Numbered from the stretch's first letter, positions 9,275-18,505 are shown. The stretch: DNA of 64,000 nt from Paraburkholderia sp. BL21I4N1 (GCF_002973525.1 NZ_PVEN01000008.1:186001-250000); one strand, 5' to 3'. Numbers and translations: made by a program. The notes: generated by a model not told the origin, from the sequence alone.

Positions 9275-9667
9275 TTAACGCTTCGAGAATTGCTTCCGGC
9301 GACGTGCCTTGTGGAAGCCGACCTTCTTACGTTCGACTTCACGAGCGTCACGCGTCACGAAGCCAGCCTTCGACAGTTCCGGCTTCAGCGTTGCGTCGTA
9401 GTCCATCAGCGCGCGGGTGATACCGTGGCGAACCGCACCGGCTTGACCCGTTTCACCGCCACCGTTCACGTTGACTTTGATATCGAACGTGACGCCGTGG
9501 TTCGTGAGTTCCAGCGGTTGACGCACGATCATCAGCGACGTTTCGCGCGAGAAGTAATCGGCGATAGGCTTGCCGTTTACAATGATCTCACCCTTGCCAG
9601 CCTTGATGAAGACGCGTGCGACGGCGCTCTTGCGGCGGCCCGTGCCGTAATTCCAGTTACCGATCAT
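9275..9667 (-). CDS. rpsI: 30S ribosomal protein S9
   Basis: Small-subunit ribosomal protein whose basic C-terminal tail reaches the P-site tRNA. The 130-residue length and the ending KARRRKQFSKR are diagnostic; the N-terminus (MIGNWNYGTGRRKSAVARVF) is also typical. It follows rplM by only 11 bases, the conserved L13-S9 operon, with a strong terminator after it. Confidence 0.98.
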   Translation of the reverse strand: MIGNWNYGTGRRKSAVARVFIKAGKGEIIVNGKPIADYFSRETSLMIVRQPLELTNHGVTFDIKVNVNGGGETGQAGAVRHGITRALMDYDATLKPELSKAGFVTRDAREVERKKVGFHKARRRKQFSKR

Positions 9668-9678
9668 GTGGGCTCCCC

Positions 9679-10107
9679 TTAGATCTCGAGCGCTTTCGGC
9701 TGTTGCGCCGAATGCGGATGCGTTGCTTCGGCGTAGACCTTCAGCTTCTTGATCATCGCGTAGCCGAGCGGGCCCTTCGGCAGCATGCCCTTGACCGCTT
9801 TCTCGAGCGCACGGCCCGGGAAGCGTTCTTGCATCTTGCCGAACGTCGTTTCATAGATACCGCCCGGGTAACCCGAGTGGCGATAGTACTTCTTGTCAGT
9901 AGCCTTGTTGCCCGTGACCTTCAGCTTGCCGGCGTTGATAACGATGATGAAATCACCGGTGTCGACGTGCGGAGTGAATTCAGGCTTGTGCTTGCCGCGA
10001 AGACGGTGTGCCACTTCGCTGGCGACACGCCCGAGAACCTTATCCGTCGCGTCAATCACGTACCATTCACGCGTAACCTCATGGGCTTTTGCGGAAAACG
10101 TCTTCAT
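9679..10107 (-). CDS. rplM: 50S ribosomal protein L13
   Basis: Early-assembly large-subunit protein and first gene of the L13-S9 operon. The frame extends 20 codons upstream, but the start chosen is ATG 10107, giving 142 residues beginning MKTFSAKAHEVTREWYVIDA, exactly the family N-terminus and length. Any L13 autoregulatory leader would lie in the roughly 280 bases upstream, before the small-RNA terminator at 10390; no structure stood out there. Confidence 0.98.
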   Translation of the reverse strand: MKTFSAKAHEVTREWYVIDATDKVLGRVASEVAHRLRGKHKPEFTPHVDTGDFIIVINAGKLKVTGNKATDKKYYRHSGYPGGIYETTFGKMQERFPGRALEKAVKGMLPKGPLGYAMIKKLKVYAEATHPHSAQQPKALEI

Positions 10108-10389
10108 GATCGATCCAAAAAAATTGCTGCGCCCAGTATGTTTTTTTCCTGCTTGTAGTGTGCGCATCGAGGCGCGTGCAGGCTCTCCCTGGTTCTTCCT
10201 CCGCGGGCGCGAATGCGGAAAAGCCTTGAATTATAATGGAATTTGCTACGGCAAGTCAAAACGTGCGAGGGTTTGCTGGAAATTTCCGTCAATTAGCGGG
10301 CCAGACCGGCATGGTTTAATGCGCTTAGTGGTGCCGGATCCGGCGCAAAACCGGGACGATCACGAAGCAGTCGGGTAGACATACGGGCG

Positions 10390-10479
10390 AAAAAAAACCC
10401 GAACGAGCGGTTCGGGTTTAATCCACCAAAGGAGGAGGTGGAGGAGACAGCGGAGGTTGCACAACTGCTGCAACCGATG
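10390..10479 (-). ncRNA. Candidate small RNA with anti-Shine-Dalgarno loops and intrinsic terminator
   Basis: No protein gene fits this stretch, but on the minus strand it has a complete small-RNA layout. After a good promoter (10486-10514) comes a perfect 7-bp hairpin with a 7-base loop (10455-10475), then a C/U-rich segment with two UCCUCC copies. One copy is displayed in the 9-base loop of a CCACC/GGUGG hairpin (10423-10441). A 7-bp GC stem (10398-10416) followed by eight U ends the transcript near 10390. Predicted length is about 90 nt. The segment shares CACCUCC with the 3' end of 16S rRNA, so it could pair with Shine-Dalgarno sites of mRNAs, as CU-rich anti-SD small RNAs of alpha-proteobacteria do. 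Structure is seen; expression and targets are inferred. Confidence 0.72.
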
Positions 10480-10485
10480 AAGACG

Positions 10486-10514
10486 ATTATATGAGGCACC
10501 CTTGTGCGACGCAA
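10486..10514 (-). promoter_or_regulatory. Sigma70 promoter of the anti-SD small RNA
   Basis: Minus strand: -35 TTGCGT (10509-10514), exactly 17 bases of spacer, and a perfect -10 TATAAT (10486-10491). Transcription should start near 10478-10480, immediately before the first hairpin. No open reading frame with a ribosome site follows. Confidence 0.78.
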
Positions 10515-10812
10515 GAACATTTGCATTGTGAAATTCAATTTCACAGTGTGACAACTGAATTACGAAAGCGCAATTCGCACAATTTCCTTATGAATCAAGG
10601 TCCATGCTGCTCCTACACTTCGTTCCGAAGCGGCATCGGCTAGAGTAAAACCCCTAAAACGATCGGGGCATTCCCGAATCGGCATGAACATGCGGCAGCG
10701 CAACACGCAAGCCGTCATCAGGCATAAGTTCCAGCCGAAGTCGCCTCGGGCGAATCCCCAAACACCGGGCTACAATGCCGTCTCGATATTGCGCAGCGCG
10801 GTGGAGCACAGC

Positions 10813-11235
10813 ATGGAATGCAAAGTAAGCTGGATGGGCCAAGACGGCATGGCGTTCGCGGCCGAAACAGGAAGCGGCCATCTGGTGGCCATGGATGGCG
10901 CGCCGGAAGGCGGCGGCCGCAATCTGGCACCGCGTCCGATGGAAATGGTGCTGCTCGGCACGGGCGGCTGCACGGCGTACGACGTCGTGATGATCCTGAA
11001 GAAAAGCCGCCAGGAAATTGCCGGCTGCTCGGTGACGCTGAAGGCGGAGCGCGCCAGCGAAGATCCGAAGGTTTTCACCAAGATCCATTTCCACTTCACA
11101 GTGACCGGCAAGAATCTGAACCCGGCCACCGTGGAACGCGCCATCAATCTGTCGCACGATAAATATTGCTCGGCGTCGATCATGATCGCGAAGACCGCTG
11201 AATTGACGCACTCATTCGACATCGTCGCGGGTTGA
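10813..11235 (+). CDS. OsmC family peroxiredoxin-like protein
   Basis: Thiol-dependent peroxidase fold (OsmC/Ohr superfamily, YhfA-like branch) probably detoxifying hydroperoxides or handling sulfur species. The frame stays open upstream to 10684, but ATG 10813 is preceded by GGAG at a correct distance and gives 140 residues, the family length. The two family cysteines are present at C53 (LLGTGGCTAYDV) and C119 (DKYCSASI). The exact substrate cannot be read from the sequence. A hairpin at 11336-11372 ends the gene and faces rnpB. Confidence 0.9.
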   Translation: MECKVSWMGQDGMAFAAETGSGHLVAMDGAPEGGGRNLAPRPMEMVLLGTGGCTAYDVVMILKKSRQEIAGCSVTLKAERASEDPKVFTKIHFHFTVTGKNLNPATVERAINLSHDKYCSASIMIAKTAELTHSFDIVAG

Positions 11236-11335
11236 GCCCGAATTCGGTGCAGCAGTACGGCAATACGGCGGACGCGAGTACACACCGCGCACCCGCTGTC
11301 GAATCGCCGAGCGGCTAAAACCCGCACCGCAGAAA

Positions 11336-11372
11336 AAAATGCCGACGTCCTGACGGACGCCGGCATTTTTTG
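11336..11372. terminator. Terminator between the OsmC gene and rnpB
   Basis: AAAAATGCCG pairs with CGGCATTTTT around a short inner stem, with A and T tracts outside. It lies between the stop of the OsmC gene (plus) and the 3' end of rnpB (minus) and can serve both. Confidence 0.88.
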
Positions 11373-11380
11373 TTTGGGTG

Positions 11381-11796
<416 letters not shown>

Positions 11797-11802
11797 GGCA
11801 GG

Positions 11803-11808
11803 ATTTTA
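11803..11808 (-). promoter_or_regulatory. -10 box of the rnpB promoter
   Basis: TAAAAT on the minus strand, seven bases before the predicted RNA 5' end. The -35 region (about 11825-11831) is only a weak match. Confidence 0.6.
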
Positions 11809-11949
11809 ACACCTGCGGGGCGGATGACCGGCATCGACGGTTGAAATAGCCAGATGGACAAGGCCGAACGGGCGCGCTTCCGAGGCGACGTCGCCGAACA
11901 TTTTCGAGGCCCGTTACCGCGCAACGTGGCGTCACACATTTGAATCTGT

Positions 11950-12777
11950 TTAACGGAATCGTCGTCCGGAACGAAACACGGAAGCGTCGTCGTAGAACGC
12001 GGGCGCTTCGTTGTCTGGCCACCAGCCCGGAATGCCCAGTACCGGGAGCGGCGCGAACATGCGGCTCGTCAACGCTTCGGTGTTCAGCAGCGCGGCGCCG
12101 ACCGATGCGTCCAGCCACACGTTTCGCGCAGTGGCGTGCCAGGTGAAATACTCCGGCGGCACGTCGACGATCCACGCGTGCCCCGTACAGGCCTTGAACG
12201 GCGCGATCAATTTTTCCAGCAACGCATGGCCGAAGCAGCGCACTTCGCAACGCGCACCCCATGCATCACGCCGGGCAACCAGCAACGTTTGCCAGTCAAA
12301 GCCACGCAGCGCGTCGCTCAACATCGGATCCGCGCATGCAAACAACAGCGCGTTTTCATCGAACACAGTCAGCGTATCGCGCACGCCGCCGCGGGTCGGG
12401 CCGACGCCCAACACGTCGATAGCCGCCGACTGCCGCGCGTTCAGCGCCGCCTTGATCCGCGGAAACGCAAACCACATCGATGCATTGAAGAAGTCGTGCA
12501 GATTGTGGCGCGTCGGCACGCAACCGGTCGCCGAGATGTGCGCCTCGTACGCCGCGCCGGGCGGCAAGTCGTCTTGCGCGATAAACGCGAGACGCTCGCC
12601 GCGCCCCGTGGTTTGCCCCATCAACGTGGCGTCGGCGTTCATTTCGGCGAGCAACGCCGCGTAGCTCGTCAGCGCGGCCCGCTGCCAACGCTCACCGCGT
12701 CCTGCAAACTGCGCGAACCATGGCATCGACCAGTCGATCCCGGCGAAGCCCGGGCTCTGAACCTCGCTCACCGGCAT
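11950..12777 (-). CDS. DUF3025 domain-containing protein
   Basis: Conserved protein of unknown function. The signature region RHNLHDFFNASMWFAFPRIK and the C-terminal PVLGIPGWWPDN are typical of DUF3025. The frame is open back to 12885 inside pyrC; the start chosen is ATG 12777 (275 residues, MPVSEVQSPGF), 20 bases after the pyrC stop, though its ribosome site is weak and an upstream start cannot be excluded. No transmembrane segment or signal peptide is seen. Placement right after pyrC suggests co-transcription but says little about its job. Confidence 0.82.
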   Translation of the reverse strand: MPVSEVQSPGFAGIDWSMPWFAQFAGRGERWQRAALTSYAALLAEMNADATLMGQTTGRGERLAFIAQDDLPPGAAYEAHISATGCVPTRHNLHDFFNASMWFAFPRIKAALNARQSAAIDVLGVGPTRGGVRDTLTVFDENALLFACADPMLSDALRGFDWQTLLVARRDAWGARCEVRCFGHALLEKLIAPFKACTGHAWIVDVPPEYFTWHATARNVWLDASVGAALLNTEALTSRMFAPLPVLGIPGWWPDNEAPAFYDDASVFRSGRRFR

Positions 12778-12797
12778 GGAGCTCAACGCAGACAAGT

Positions 12798-13859
12798 TCA
12801 GACCAGGCGCCAGCCGATCGACTCGCCGCCACGCAGCGGCACCACCGGCGTATCGCCGACCGGCAACTCGGCCGGCAGCGTCCACGCCTCGCGACGCAGC
12901 GTGACCTGCTCCGCACTGCGCGGCAGGCCGTAGAAGTCCGCACCGAAGAAACTCGCAAAGCCTTCGAGCTTATCCAGCGCGCCGGCGTTGTCGAACGCTT
13001 CCGTATAAAGCTCGAGCGCGTGCAGCGCCGTATAGCAACCCGCGCAGCCGCACGCGTGCTCCTTCAAGCCTTTCGGATGCGGCGCGCTATCGGTGCCGAG
13101 GAAGAAACGCGAATTGCCCGACGTCGCCGCCTCGACCAGTGCCAGGCGATGCGTTTCGCGCTTCAGCACCGGCAAGCAGTAGTAATGCGGACGAATGCCG
13201 CCCAGGAAGATCGCGTTGCGGTTGTACAGCAGATGGTGCGCGGTGATCGTGGCGCCCAGCAGTCCCGGCGCCACGCCGGCGTCACGGATATAGTCGACCG
13301 CGTCTTTCGTGGTGATGTGCTCGAACACCACCTTCAGCGCCGGAAACGCGGCGCGCAGCGGCGTCATCACCCGGTCGATGAACACTTTCTCGCGGTCGAA
13401 CAGATCGATCGACGCATCCGTCACTTCGCCGTGCACCAGCAGCGGCATGCCGACTTCCTGCATGACCTCGAGCGTTTTCGCACACTTCATGATGTCGGTG
13501 ACGCCCGCGTCCGAGTTCGTCGTCGCGCCCGCCGGATACAGTTTCACGCCGTGCACGAAGCCGCTTTCACGCGCGCGGCGGATTTCGTCGGGCGGCGTGT
13601 TGTCGGTGAGATACAACGTCATCAAGGGTTCGAACTTCGCGCCTTCCGGAATCGCGGCGACGATCCGCTCGCGATACGCCGCGGCCATCGCGGTGGTGGT
13701 CACCGGTGGCTTCAGATTCGGCATGATGATCGCGCGGCCGAACTGGCGCGCGGTGTCCGGCAGAACGGCGGCCATCATGGCGCCGTCGCGAACGTGCAGG
13801 TGCCAGTCGTCCGGGCGGGCGAGCGTGATGGAGTCGATGGAAGCGTTGGATGCGGTCAT
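12798..13859 (-). CDS. pyrC: Dihydroorotase
   Basis: Third step of pyrimidine synthesis, closing carbamoyl-aspartate to dihydroorotate. This is the class II, stand-alone type (353 residues). Zinc ligands HLH lie at residues 20-22 (DDWHLHVRDG); the carboxylated-lysine region HGVKLYPAGATTNS and the later metal histidines (LVHGEV, FEHITTKD) follow, with catalytic aspartate in GTDSAPH. It is divergent from the glutamine amidotransferase gene. pyrF, another pyrimidine gene, lies far off in this window. Confidence 0.96.
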   Translation of the reverse strand: MTASNASIDSITLARPDDWHLHVRDGAMMAAVLPDTARQFGRAIIMPNLKPPVTTTAMAAAYRERIVAAIPEGAKFEPLMTLYLTDNTPPDEIRRARESGFVHGVKLYPAGATTNSDAGVTDIMKCAKTLEVMQEVGMPLLVHGEVTDASIDLFDREKVFIDRVMTPLRAAFPALKVVFEHITTKDAVDYIRDAGVAPGLLGATITAHHLLYNRNAIFLGGIRPHYYCLPVLKRETHRLALVEAATSGNSRFFLGTDSAPHPKGLKEHACGCAGCYTALHALELYTEAFDNAGALDKLEGFASFFGADFYGLPRSAEQVTLRREAWTLPAELPVGDTPVVPLRGGESIGWRLV

Positions 13860-14024
13860 GGCGAGTGGGGACGAGGCTCAGCGAAAAAAGCCAATTGATG
13901 CGGTCAAACCGTTATTTGCGGCACAAACCCACGTCAATTTTGCTATTTGGCGCTTCTGGCTCGGTGATATGCTTGGAAAATCATCATTGTAACGGCTCGC
14001 CCCGTTCACAGGCTTACCCGCAAC

Positions 14025-14960
14025 ATGTGCCAACTTCTCGGAATGAACTGCGCCGCGCCGACGGACGTCACGTTCTCGTTCACCGGCTTTGCGGCCCGCG
14101 GCGGCGTCACCGATCACCATGCCGACGGCTGGGGCATCGCCTTCTTCGAAGACAAAGCGTGCCGTTTGTTCATCGACCATCAATCGTCGGCCACCTCGCC
14201 GATCGCCGAAATGGTCAAGCGCTATCCGATCAAATCGAAAAACACCATCGCGCACATTCGCAAGGCGACGCAGGGGCACATCCTGCTGGAAAACTGCCAC
14301 CCGTTCATGCGCGAATTGTGGGGACGTCACTGGATCTTCGCGCATAACGGCGACCTGAAAGACTATTCGCCGGTCTTGTCGGGTGTGTATCAACCGGTCG
14401 GTACGACCGACAGCGAACTCGCTTTCTGCGCGCTGCTCGAAGGCTTGCGCAAGGCCTTTCCCGGTGCGCAACAGCCACCGCTGGACGAACTGTTCGCCGC
14501 GCTCGAAACCCTCACGCGCGAAATCACGCAATTCGGCGTGTTCAATTTCCTGATGTCGAACGGCCAGGCGCTGTTCGCGCACTGCTCGACGCATCTGCAC
14601 TACATCGTGCGGCGCTGGCCGTTTTCCACGGCGCATCTGGTCGATGCGGACGTGTCGATCGACTTCGCCAAATACACGACGCCGGAAGACCGGGTCGCCG
14701 TGATCGCGACCAAGCCGCTGACCGACAACGAAGTCTGGACCGCGTTCAAGCCGGGCGATCTGATGATGTTCCAGCACGGCGAAGTGATCGGCCGCATCAA
14801 CGTGCCGGTGCCGGCTTCGGTGCTCGAGAAGCTGCGGAATCCGGCGCTGGATGCATCGGCGTCGGCCACGACGATTGCCGCGACCGACGAGGCGAAAGAG
14901 CCGGCGCTGGCTGAGCTCGATCTCGAAGCCGCTGACGATACGGCCGCGTTCGAGTCCTGA
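14025..14960 (+). CDS. Class II glutamine amidotransferase (YafJ-like)
   Basis: Ntn-hydrolase glutaminase domain protein. After Met removal, Cys2 becomes the N-terminal nucleophile (MCQLLGMNC); GWGIAFF near residue 43 and the oxyanion/substrate motifs AHIRKAT and FAHNGDL follow. At 311 residues it is a little longer than E. coli YafJ, with an Ala/Glu-rich C-terminal tail that looks unstructured. There is no synthase partner domain, so the acceptor of the ammonia is unknown. A 40-bp palindromic terminator follows. Confidence 0.87.
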   Translation: MCQLLGMNCAAPTDVTFSFTGFAARGGVTDHHADGWGIAFFEDKACRLFIDHQSSATSPIAEMVKRYPIKSKNTIAHIRKATQGHILLENCHPFMRELWGRHWIFAHNGDLKDYSPVLSGVYQPVGTTDSELAFCALLEGLRKAFPGAQQPPLDELFAALETLTREITQFGVFNFLMSNGQALFAHCSTHLHYIVRRWPFSTAHLVDADVSIDFAKYTTPEDRVAVIATKPLTDNEVWTAFKPGDLMMFQHGEVIGRINVPVPASVLEKLRNPALDASASATTIAATDEAKEPALAELDLEAADDTAAFES

Positions 14961-15002
14961 TCGCGCCGGTCTCGCCAGGCGTAGGCGCTGAAGTAAAAAG
15001 CA

Positions 15003-15042
15003 GAAACAGAAAAGCCGCTCCCGGGAGCGGCTTTTCTGTTTC
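15003..15042. terminator. 40-bp perfect palindrome, bidirectional terminator
   Basis: Each half is 20 bases long (GAAACAGAAAAGCCGCTCCC and its exact complement) with no unpaired centre. Inner A and T tracts flank a GC-rich core. It lies between the amidotransferase gene and the converging gltL gene. A similar core, AAAAGCCGCTC with GAGCGGCTTTT, recurs in the terminator at 48313-48338. Confidence 0.9.
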
Positions 15043-15090
15043 CAGCGGAACAAGCCGCGCGCGACCCAACCCGCGCGGCCCGACAGCCAC

Positions 15091-15816
15091 TCAGTGCAGA
15101 ATTTTCGCCAGAAAATCCTTCGCACGATCCGACTTCGGATTCGCGAAGAAGTCTTCCTTGCGGTCGTCTTCGACGATCAAACCCTGGTCCATGAAGATCA
15201 CGCGGTGCGCGACCTTCTTCGCGAAGCCCATTTCGTGCGTCACGCACATCATGGTCATGCCTTCCTGCGCGAGTTCGACCATCACGTCGAGCACTTCGTT
15301 GATCATTTCCGGGTCGAGCGCCGAGGTCGGCTCGTCGAACAGCATCGCGATCGGATCCATCGACAACGCACGCGCAATCGCCACCCGCTGCTGCTGACCA
15401 CCCGACAACTGGCCCGGGAATTTGTCCGCATGCGCGCGCAAGCCCACGCGATCGAGCAACTTCAGCCCTTTCGCCGTGGCTTCGTCTTTCGACCGGCCGA
15501 GCACCTTGACCTGCGCGAGCGTCAGGTTCTGCACGATCGACAGATGCGGGAACAGTTCGAAATGCTGGAACACCATGCCGACCTTCGAACGCAGCTTCGA
15601 CAGATTGGTTTTCTTGTCCGTCAGCGATTGGCCGTTGATGACGATCTCGCCCTTCTGGAACGGCTCGAGGCCGTTGACGGTCTTGATCAGCGTGGACTTG
15701 CCCGAACCCGACGGTCCGCACACCACCACCACTTCACCTTTTTTGACTTCCGTCGTGCAGTCGGTCAGCACCTGGAATTGACCGTACCACTTCGAAACAT
15801 TCTTGATTGAGATCAT
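15091..15816 (-). CDS. gltL: Glutamate/aspartate ABC transporter, ATP-binding protein
   Basis: Energises amino acid import with GltI-J-K. The 241-residue protein has Walker A GPSGSGKST at 34-42, signature LSGGQQQR at 137-144 and Walker B ending DEPT at 161-164. The frame is open upstream, but ATG 15816 is the right start: it gives the family N-terminus MISIKNVSKWYG and overlaps the gltK stop by four bases (ATGA), a sign of translational coupling. Last gene of gltIJKL. Confidence 0.95.
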   Translation of the reverse strand: MISIKNVSKWYGQFQVLTDCTTEVKKGEVVVVCGPSGSGKSTLIKTVNGLEPFQKGEIVINGQSLTDKKTNLSKLRSKVGMVFQHFELFPHLSIVQNLTLAQVKVLGRSKDEATAKGLKLLDRVGLRAHADKFPGQLSGGQQQRVAIARALSMDPIAMLFDEPTSALDPEMINEVLDVMVELAQEGMTMMCVTHEMGFAKKVAHRVIFMDQGLIVEDDRKEDFFANPKSDRAKDFLAKILH

Positions 15817-16490
15817 CTTGCGACCTTTTTCTGAAGACCTTTGACGAGGCTCGACGCGATCACACAGACCACGAAGTAACATGCGCCCGCGAACAGTACC
15901 ATTTCGATATTCGTACCGTCACGGTCGCCAATATTGGTGGCGGTGCGGAAGAAGTCGGCGAGGCTGATCACATAGACGAGCGACGTATCCTGAAACAGCA
16001 CGATACCTTGCGTGAGCAGCAGCGGCACCATCGCGCGAAAAGCCTGCGGCAGCACCACGAGACGCATGGCCTGCGCGTAGTTCATGCCGAGCGCGAACGA
16101 CGCGTTGACCTGCCCGCGCGGCACCGCCTGAATGCCGGCGCGGATGATCTCCGAGTAATAGGCCGCTTCGAACAGCGAGAACGCGACCATGGCCGACGCG
16201 AGGCGAATGTCGATATCCGGCGACAAACCGAGCACGTTCTGCAACACCTGCGGCACGATCAGGAAGAACCACAGCAACACCATCACCAACGGAATGGAAC
16301 GGAAGATCGTCACATAAGCCTTCGCAAACCACACGAAAGGCTTGAACGACGACAACCGCAACATGGCGAGAATGGTGCCCCAGATGATACCGAACACGAT
16401 CGCGATCAGCGTGATCTGGAAAGTGACGACCGCGCCGGTCCACAGCGTAGGCAGTGCGCCCGGAATACCGCTCCAGTCGAAATGGTGCAT
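15813..16490 (-). CDS. gltK: Glutamate/aspartate ABC transporter, permease GltK
   Basis: One of two inner-membrane permease subunits of the HisM/HisQ type. The 225-residue protein has several hydrophobic segments and the ABC-permease EAA loop (EIIRAGIQAVPRGQVNASFALGMNYAQAM region, about 135-160). Its start overlaps the gltJ stop by one base (TAATG) and its end overlaps gltL, so J, K and L are translationally coupled. Confidence 0.94.
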   Translation of the reverse strand: MHHFDWSGIPGALPTLWTGAVVTFQITLIAIVFGIIWGTILAMLRLSSFKPFVWFAKAYVTIFRSIPLVMVLLWFFLIVPQVLQNVLGLSPDIDIRLASAMVAFSLFEAAYYSEIIRAGIQAVPRGQVNASFALGMNYAQAMRLVVLPQAFRAMVPLLLTQGIVLFQDTSLVYVISLADFFRTATNIGDRDGTNIEMVLFAGACYFVVCVIASSLVKGLQKKVAR

Positions 16491-17236
16491 TACTTGCCTC
16501 CGATATAGCCAGGCAACCGGGTTCTGGCTTCGACCCAGCGCATCAGTTGCATCACGACGAGATTGATCAGCACATAGGCCAGCGTGACCGCGATAAACGA
16601 CTCATACGTTTGCGACGTGTAGTCGACCAGCTGACGCGCCTGCGCGGACAGATCCAGCAGGCCGATCGTCGACGCGACCGCCGAGTTCTTGAAGATGTTC
16701 AGAAACTCGGACGTGAGCGGCGGCACGATGATGCGGTACGCGACCGGCAACAGCACGTAGCGATACGTCTGCCATTGCGTGAAACCCATGGCCAGACCCG
16801 CGGCGCGCTGGCCCTTCGGCAACGCGTTGATGCCCGAGCGCACCTGCTCGCAAACACGTGCGGCGGTGAACAGCCCCAGACACAGAATCGACGCCGAGAA
16901 GAACTGCGCGCCCGGCGGCAATTGCTTGAACCAGTTGCCGACGGAAACGGGCAGCAGCTCCGGTATCACCAGATACCAGATGAAGAACTGCACGATCAGC
17001 GGGATATTGCGGAAAACCGCAACGTAAACCGTGCCGGCACCCGACGCCCATTTGTTCGGCACCGTACGCAGCACGCCAAAGAACGAACCGACGATCAGCG
17101 CGATCACCCATGCCGACAACGACACGGTAATCGTCACCCAGAAGCCGGACAGCAACCAGCCCAGGTAGGTGGTCGGCTCGCCGGTGGAGACCGGACTCAG
17201 CAGAATGCCCCAGTTCCAGTGATATGACATGACCAA
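16490..17236 (-). CDS. gltJ: Glutamate/aspartate ABC transporter, permease GltJ
   Basis: The second permease subunit, pairing with GltK. The 248-residue protein has the EAA loop (VRSGINALPKGQRAAGLAMG) and the N-terminal periplasmic stretch WNWGILLSPVSTGEPTTYLGW seen in this subfamily; subunit assignment J versus K follows gene order and this N-terminus. It starts 76 bases after gltI. Confidence 0.93.
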   Translation of the reverse strand: MVMSYHWNWGILLSPVSTGEPTTYLGWLLSGFWVTITVSLSAWVIALIVGSFFGVLRTVPNKWASGAGTVYVAVFRNIPLIVQFFIWYLVIPELLPVSVGNWFKQLPPGAQFFSASILCLGLFTAARVCEQVRSGINALPKGQRAAGLAMGFTQWQTYRYVLLPVAYRIIVPPLTSEFLNIFKNSAVASTIGLLDLSAQARQLVDYTSQTYESFIAVTLAYVLINLVVMQLMRWVEARTRLPGYIGGK

Positions 17237-17312
17237 GACTCCAGCAAAAAGAAACGGAAGAAGCGCGTGGCCCCTTCCGTTCCGTTTAGCGTTTCAAAAA
17301 AACAGCTAAGGT

Positions 17313-18206
17313 TTAGTCGATTGCCTTGTCATTCGGGCTCTTGAAGAGCGCCTTCATGTCATCGCTTTCCGGGAAGTTCAGGTTCAGGCCCTTCGGCGGA
17401 ATCGGCGATTCGAACCACTTCTTGTAGATCGCATCGGCTTCGCCCGAGGTTTCGACCTTCGCGATCGCGTCGTCCACGACCTTCTTGAATTCCGGATCGT
17501 TCTTGCGAATCATGCAGCCGTACGCTTCATGCGATTGCGGCGTGCCGACGATCACGAAGTCGGTCGGGTTGTTCGACTTGGCGCGTTCGCCCGCGAGCAA
17601 CGCGTCGTCCATCATGAACGCAGCGGCACGGCCGGTGGAGAGCGTCAGGAACGACTCGCCATGGTCTTTCGCGCTGATGATGTTCATGCCCATGCTCTTG
17701 TCCTGGTTCATCTTGCGAAGCAGGCGCTCGGAGGTGGTGCCGGCGGTCGTCACGACCGTCTTGCCCTTCAGGTCGGCCCAGTCCTTGATGCCGGAGTCTT
17801 TACGCGTCATCAGACGCGTACCGATCACGAAAATCGTGTTCGAGAAGGCGGCCTGTTGCTGGCGCTCGGCATTATTGGTGGTCGAGCCGCATTCCATGTC
17901 GACGGTGCCGTTCTGCACCAGCGGAATACGGTTTTGCGACGTGACCGGCGTGAGCTTCACCTTCAGGTTCGGCATGTTCAGCTTCTGCTTGACGGCTTCC
18001 ACCACCTTCAGCGCGAATTCCTGCGAGTAGCCGATGACATTCTGCTTGTCGTCGTAATACGAAAACGGAATCGACGATTCGCGGTGACCCAGCGAAATGA
18101 CGCCCGTGTCCTTGATCTTTTTCAGCGTACCCGCGTCTTGCGCATGCGCGCCAACGGTAAACAGTCCGAGAGTCGCGAGCAGCAGCGCAGCTTTTTTAAC
18201 CTTCAT
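17313..18206 (-). CDS. gltI: Glutamate/aspartate ABC transporter, periplasmic binding protein
   Basis: Captures acidic amino acids in the periplasm for GltJKL. The 297-residue precursor has a clear signal peptide (MKVKKAALLLATLGLFTVGAHA, cleaved near residue 22) and the SBP_bac_3 fold, with HRESSIPFSYYDD early in the mature protein and AYGCMIRKNDPEFKK near the end. It is the first gene of the operon, so most regulation should act in the 299 bases between it and gdhA. Glutamate dehydrogenase lies just upstream in the same direction. Confidence 0.95.
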   Translation of the reverse strand: MKVKKAALLLATLGLFTVGAHAQDAGTLKKIKDTGVISLGHRESSIPFSYYDDKQNVIGYSQEFALKVVEAVKQKLNMPNLKVKLTPVTSQNRIPLVQNGTVDMECGSTTNNAERQQQAAFSNTIFVIGTRLMTRKDSGIKDWADLKGKTVVTTAGTTSERLLRKMNQDKSMGMNIISAKDHGESFLTLSTGRAAAFMMDDALLAGERAKSNNPTDFVIVGTPQSHEAYGCMIRKNDPEFKKVVDDAIAKVETSGEADAIYKKWFESPIPPKGLNLNFPESDDMKALFKSPNDKAID

Positions 18207-18352
18207 GTGGTGATCTCCTTGGCAAGAACCGGCGCCAGTTTAGCAAAGTAATTATTTTGAAAGTATGGCGATAAACCATGGTGTTGTGCCTACGCCGCTA
18301 CGGTTTCGCGGCGCCGGCTGCTGCGGCGTTACGCCGCTGCCGGACATGCAAA

Positions 18353-18383
18353 GGCGGGCGGCATCGATACGATGCCGCCCGCC
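18353..18383 (-). terminator. Hairpin between gdhA and gltI
   Basis: A perfect 13-bp GC-rich stem (18353-18365 with 18371-18383) around a five-base loop, 120 bases past the gdhA stop. The U tract is poor on either strand (CTTTG on minus), so termination is likely but not certain. The rest of 18207-18505 shows no gene; the part nearest gltI should hold its promoter. Confidence 0.55.
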
Positions 18384-18505
18384 GGGTCAAACACGCCGTC
18401 TTGTGGACCGCGTTGAAGCTAAGGATTTGACGCTGAAACCGAAGCTGAAGCTGAAACGCCCAGCGGACCCGCGAGTACGCAAGCCCGCCGTTTCACGCGG
18501 AACGA

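Noticed and set aside
10293..10544. A possible 83-residue protein on the minus strand.
   Set aside because: It spans the small-RNA promoter and terminator, has no ribosome site, and its middle is simply the anti-SD and terminator sequence read as codons.
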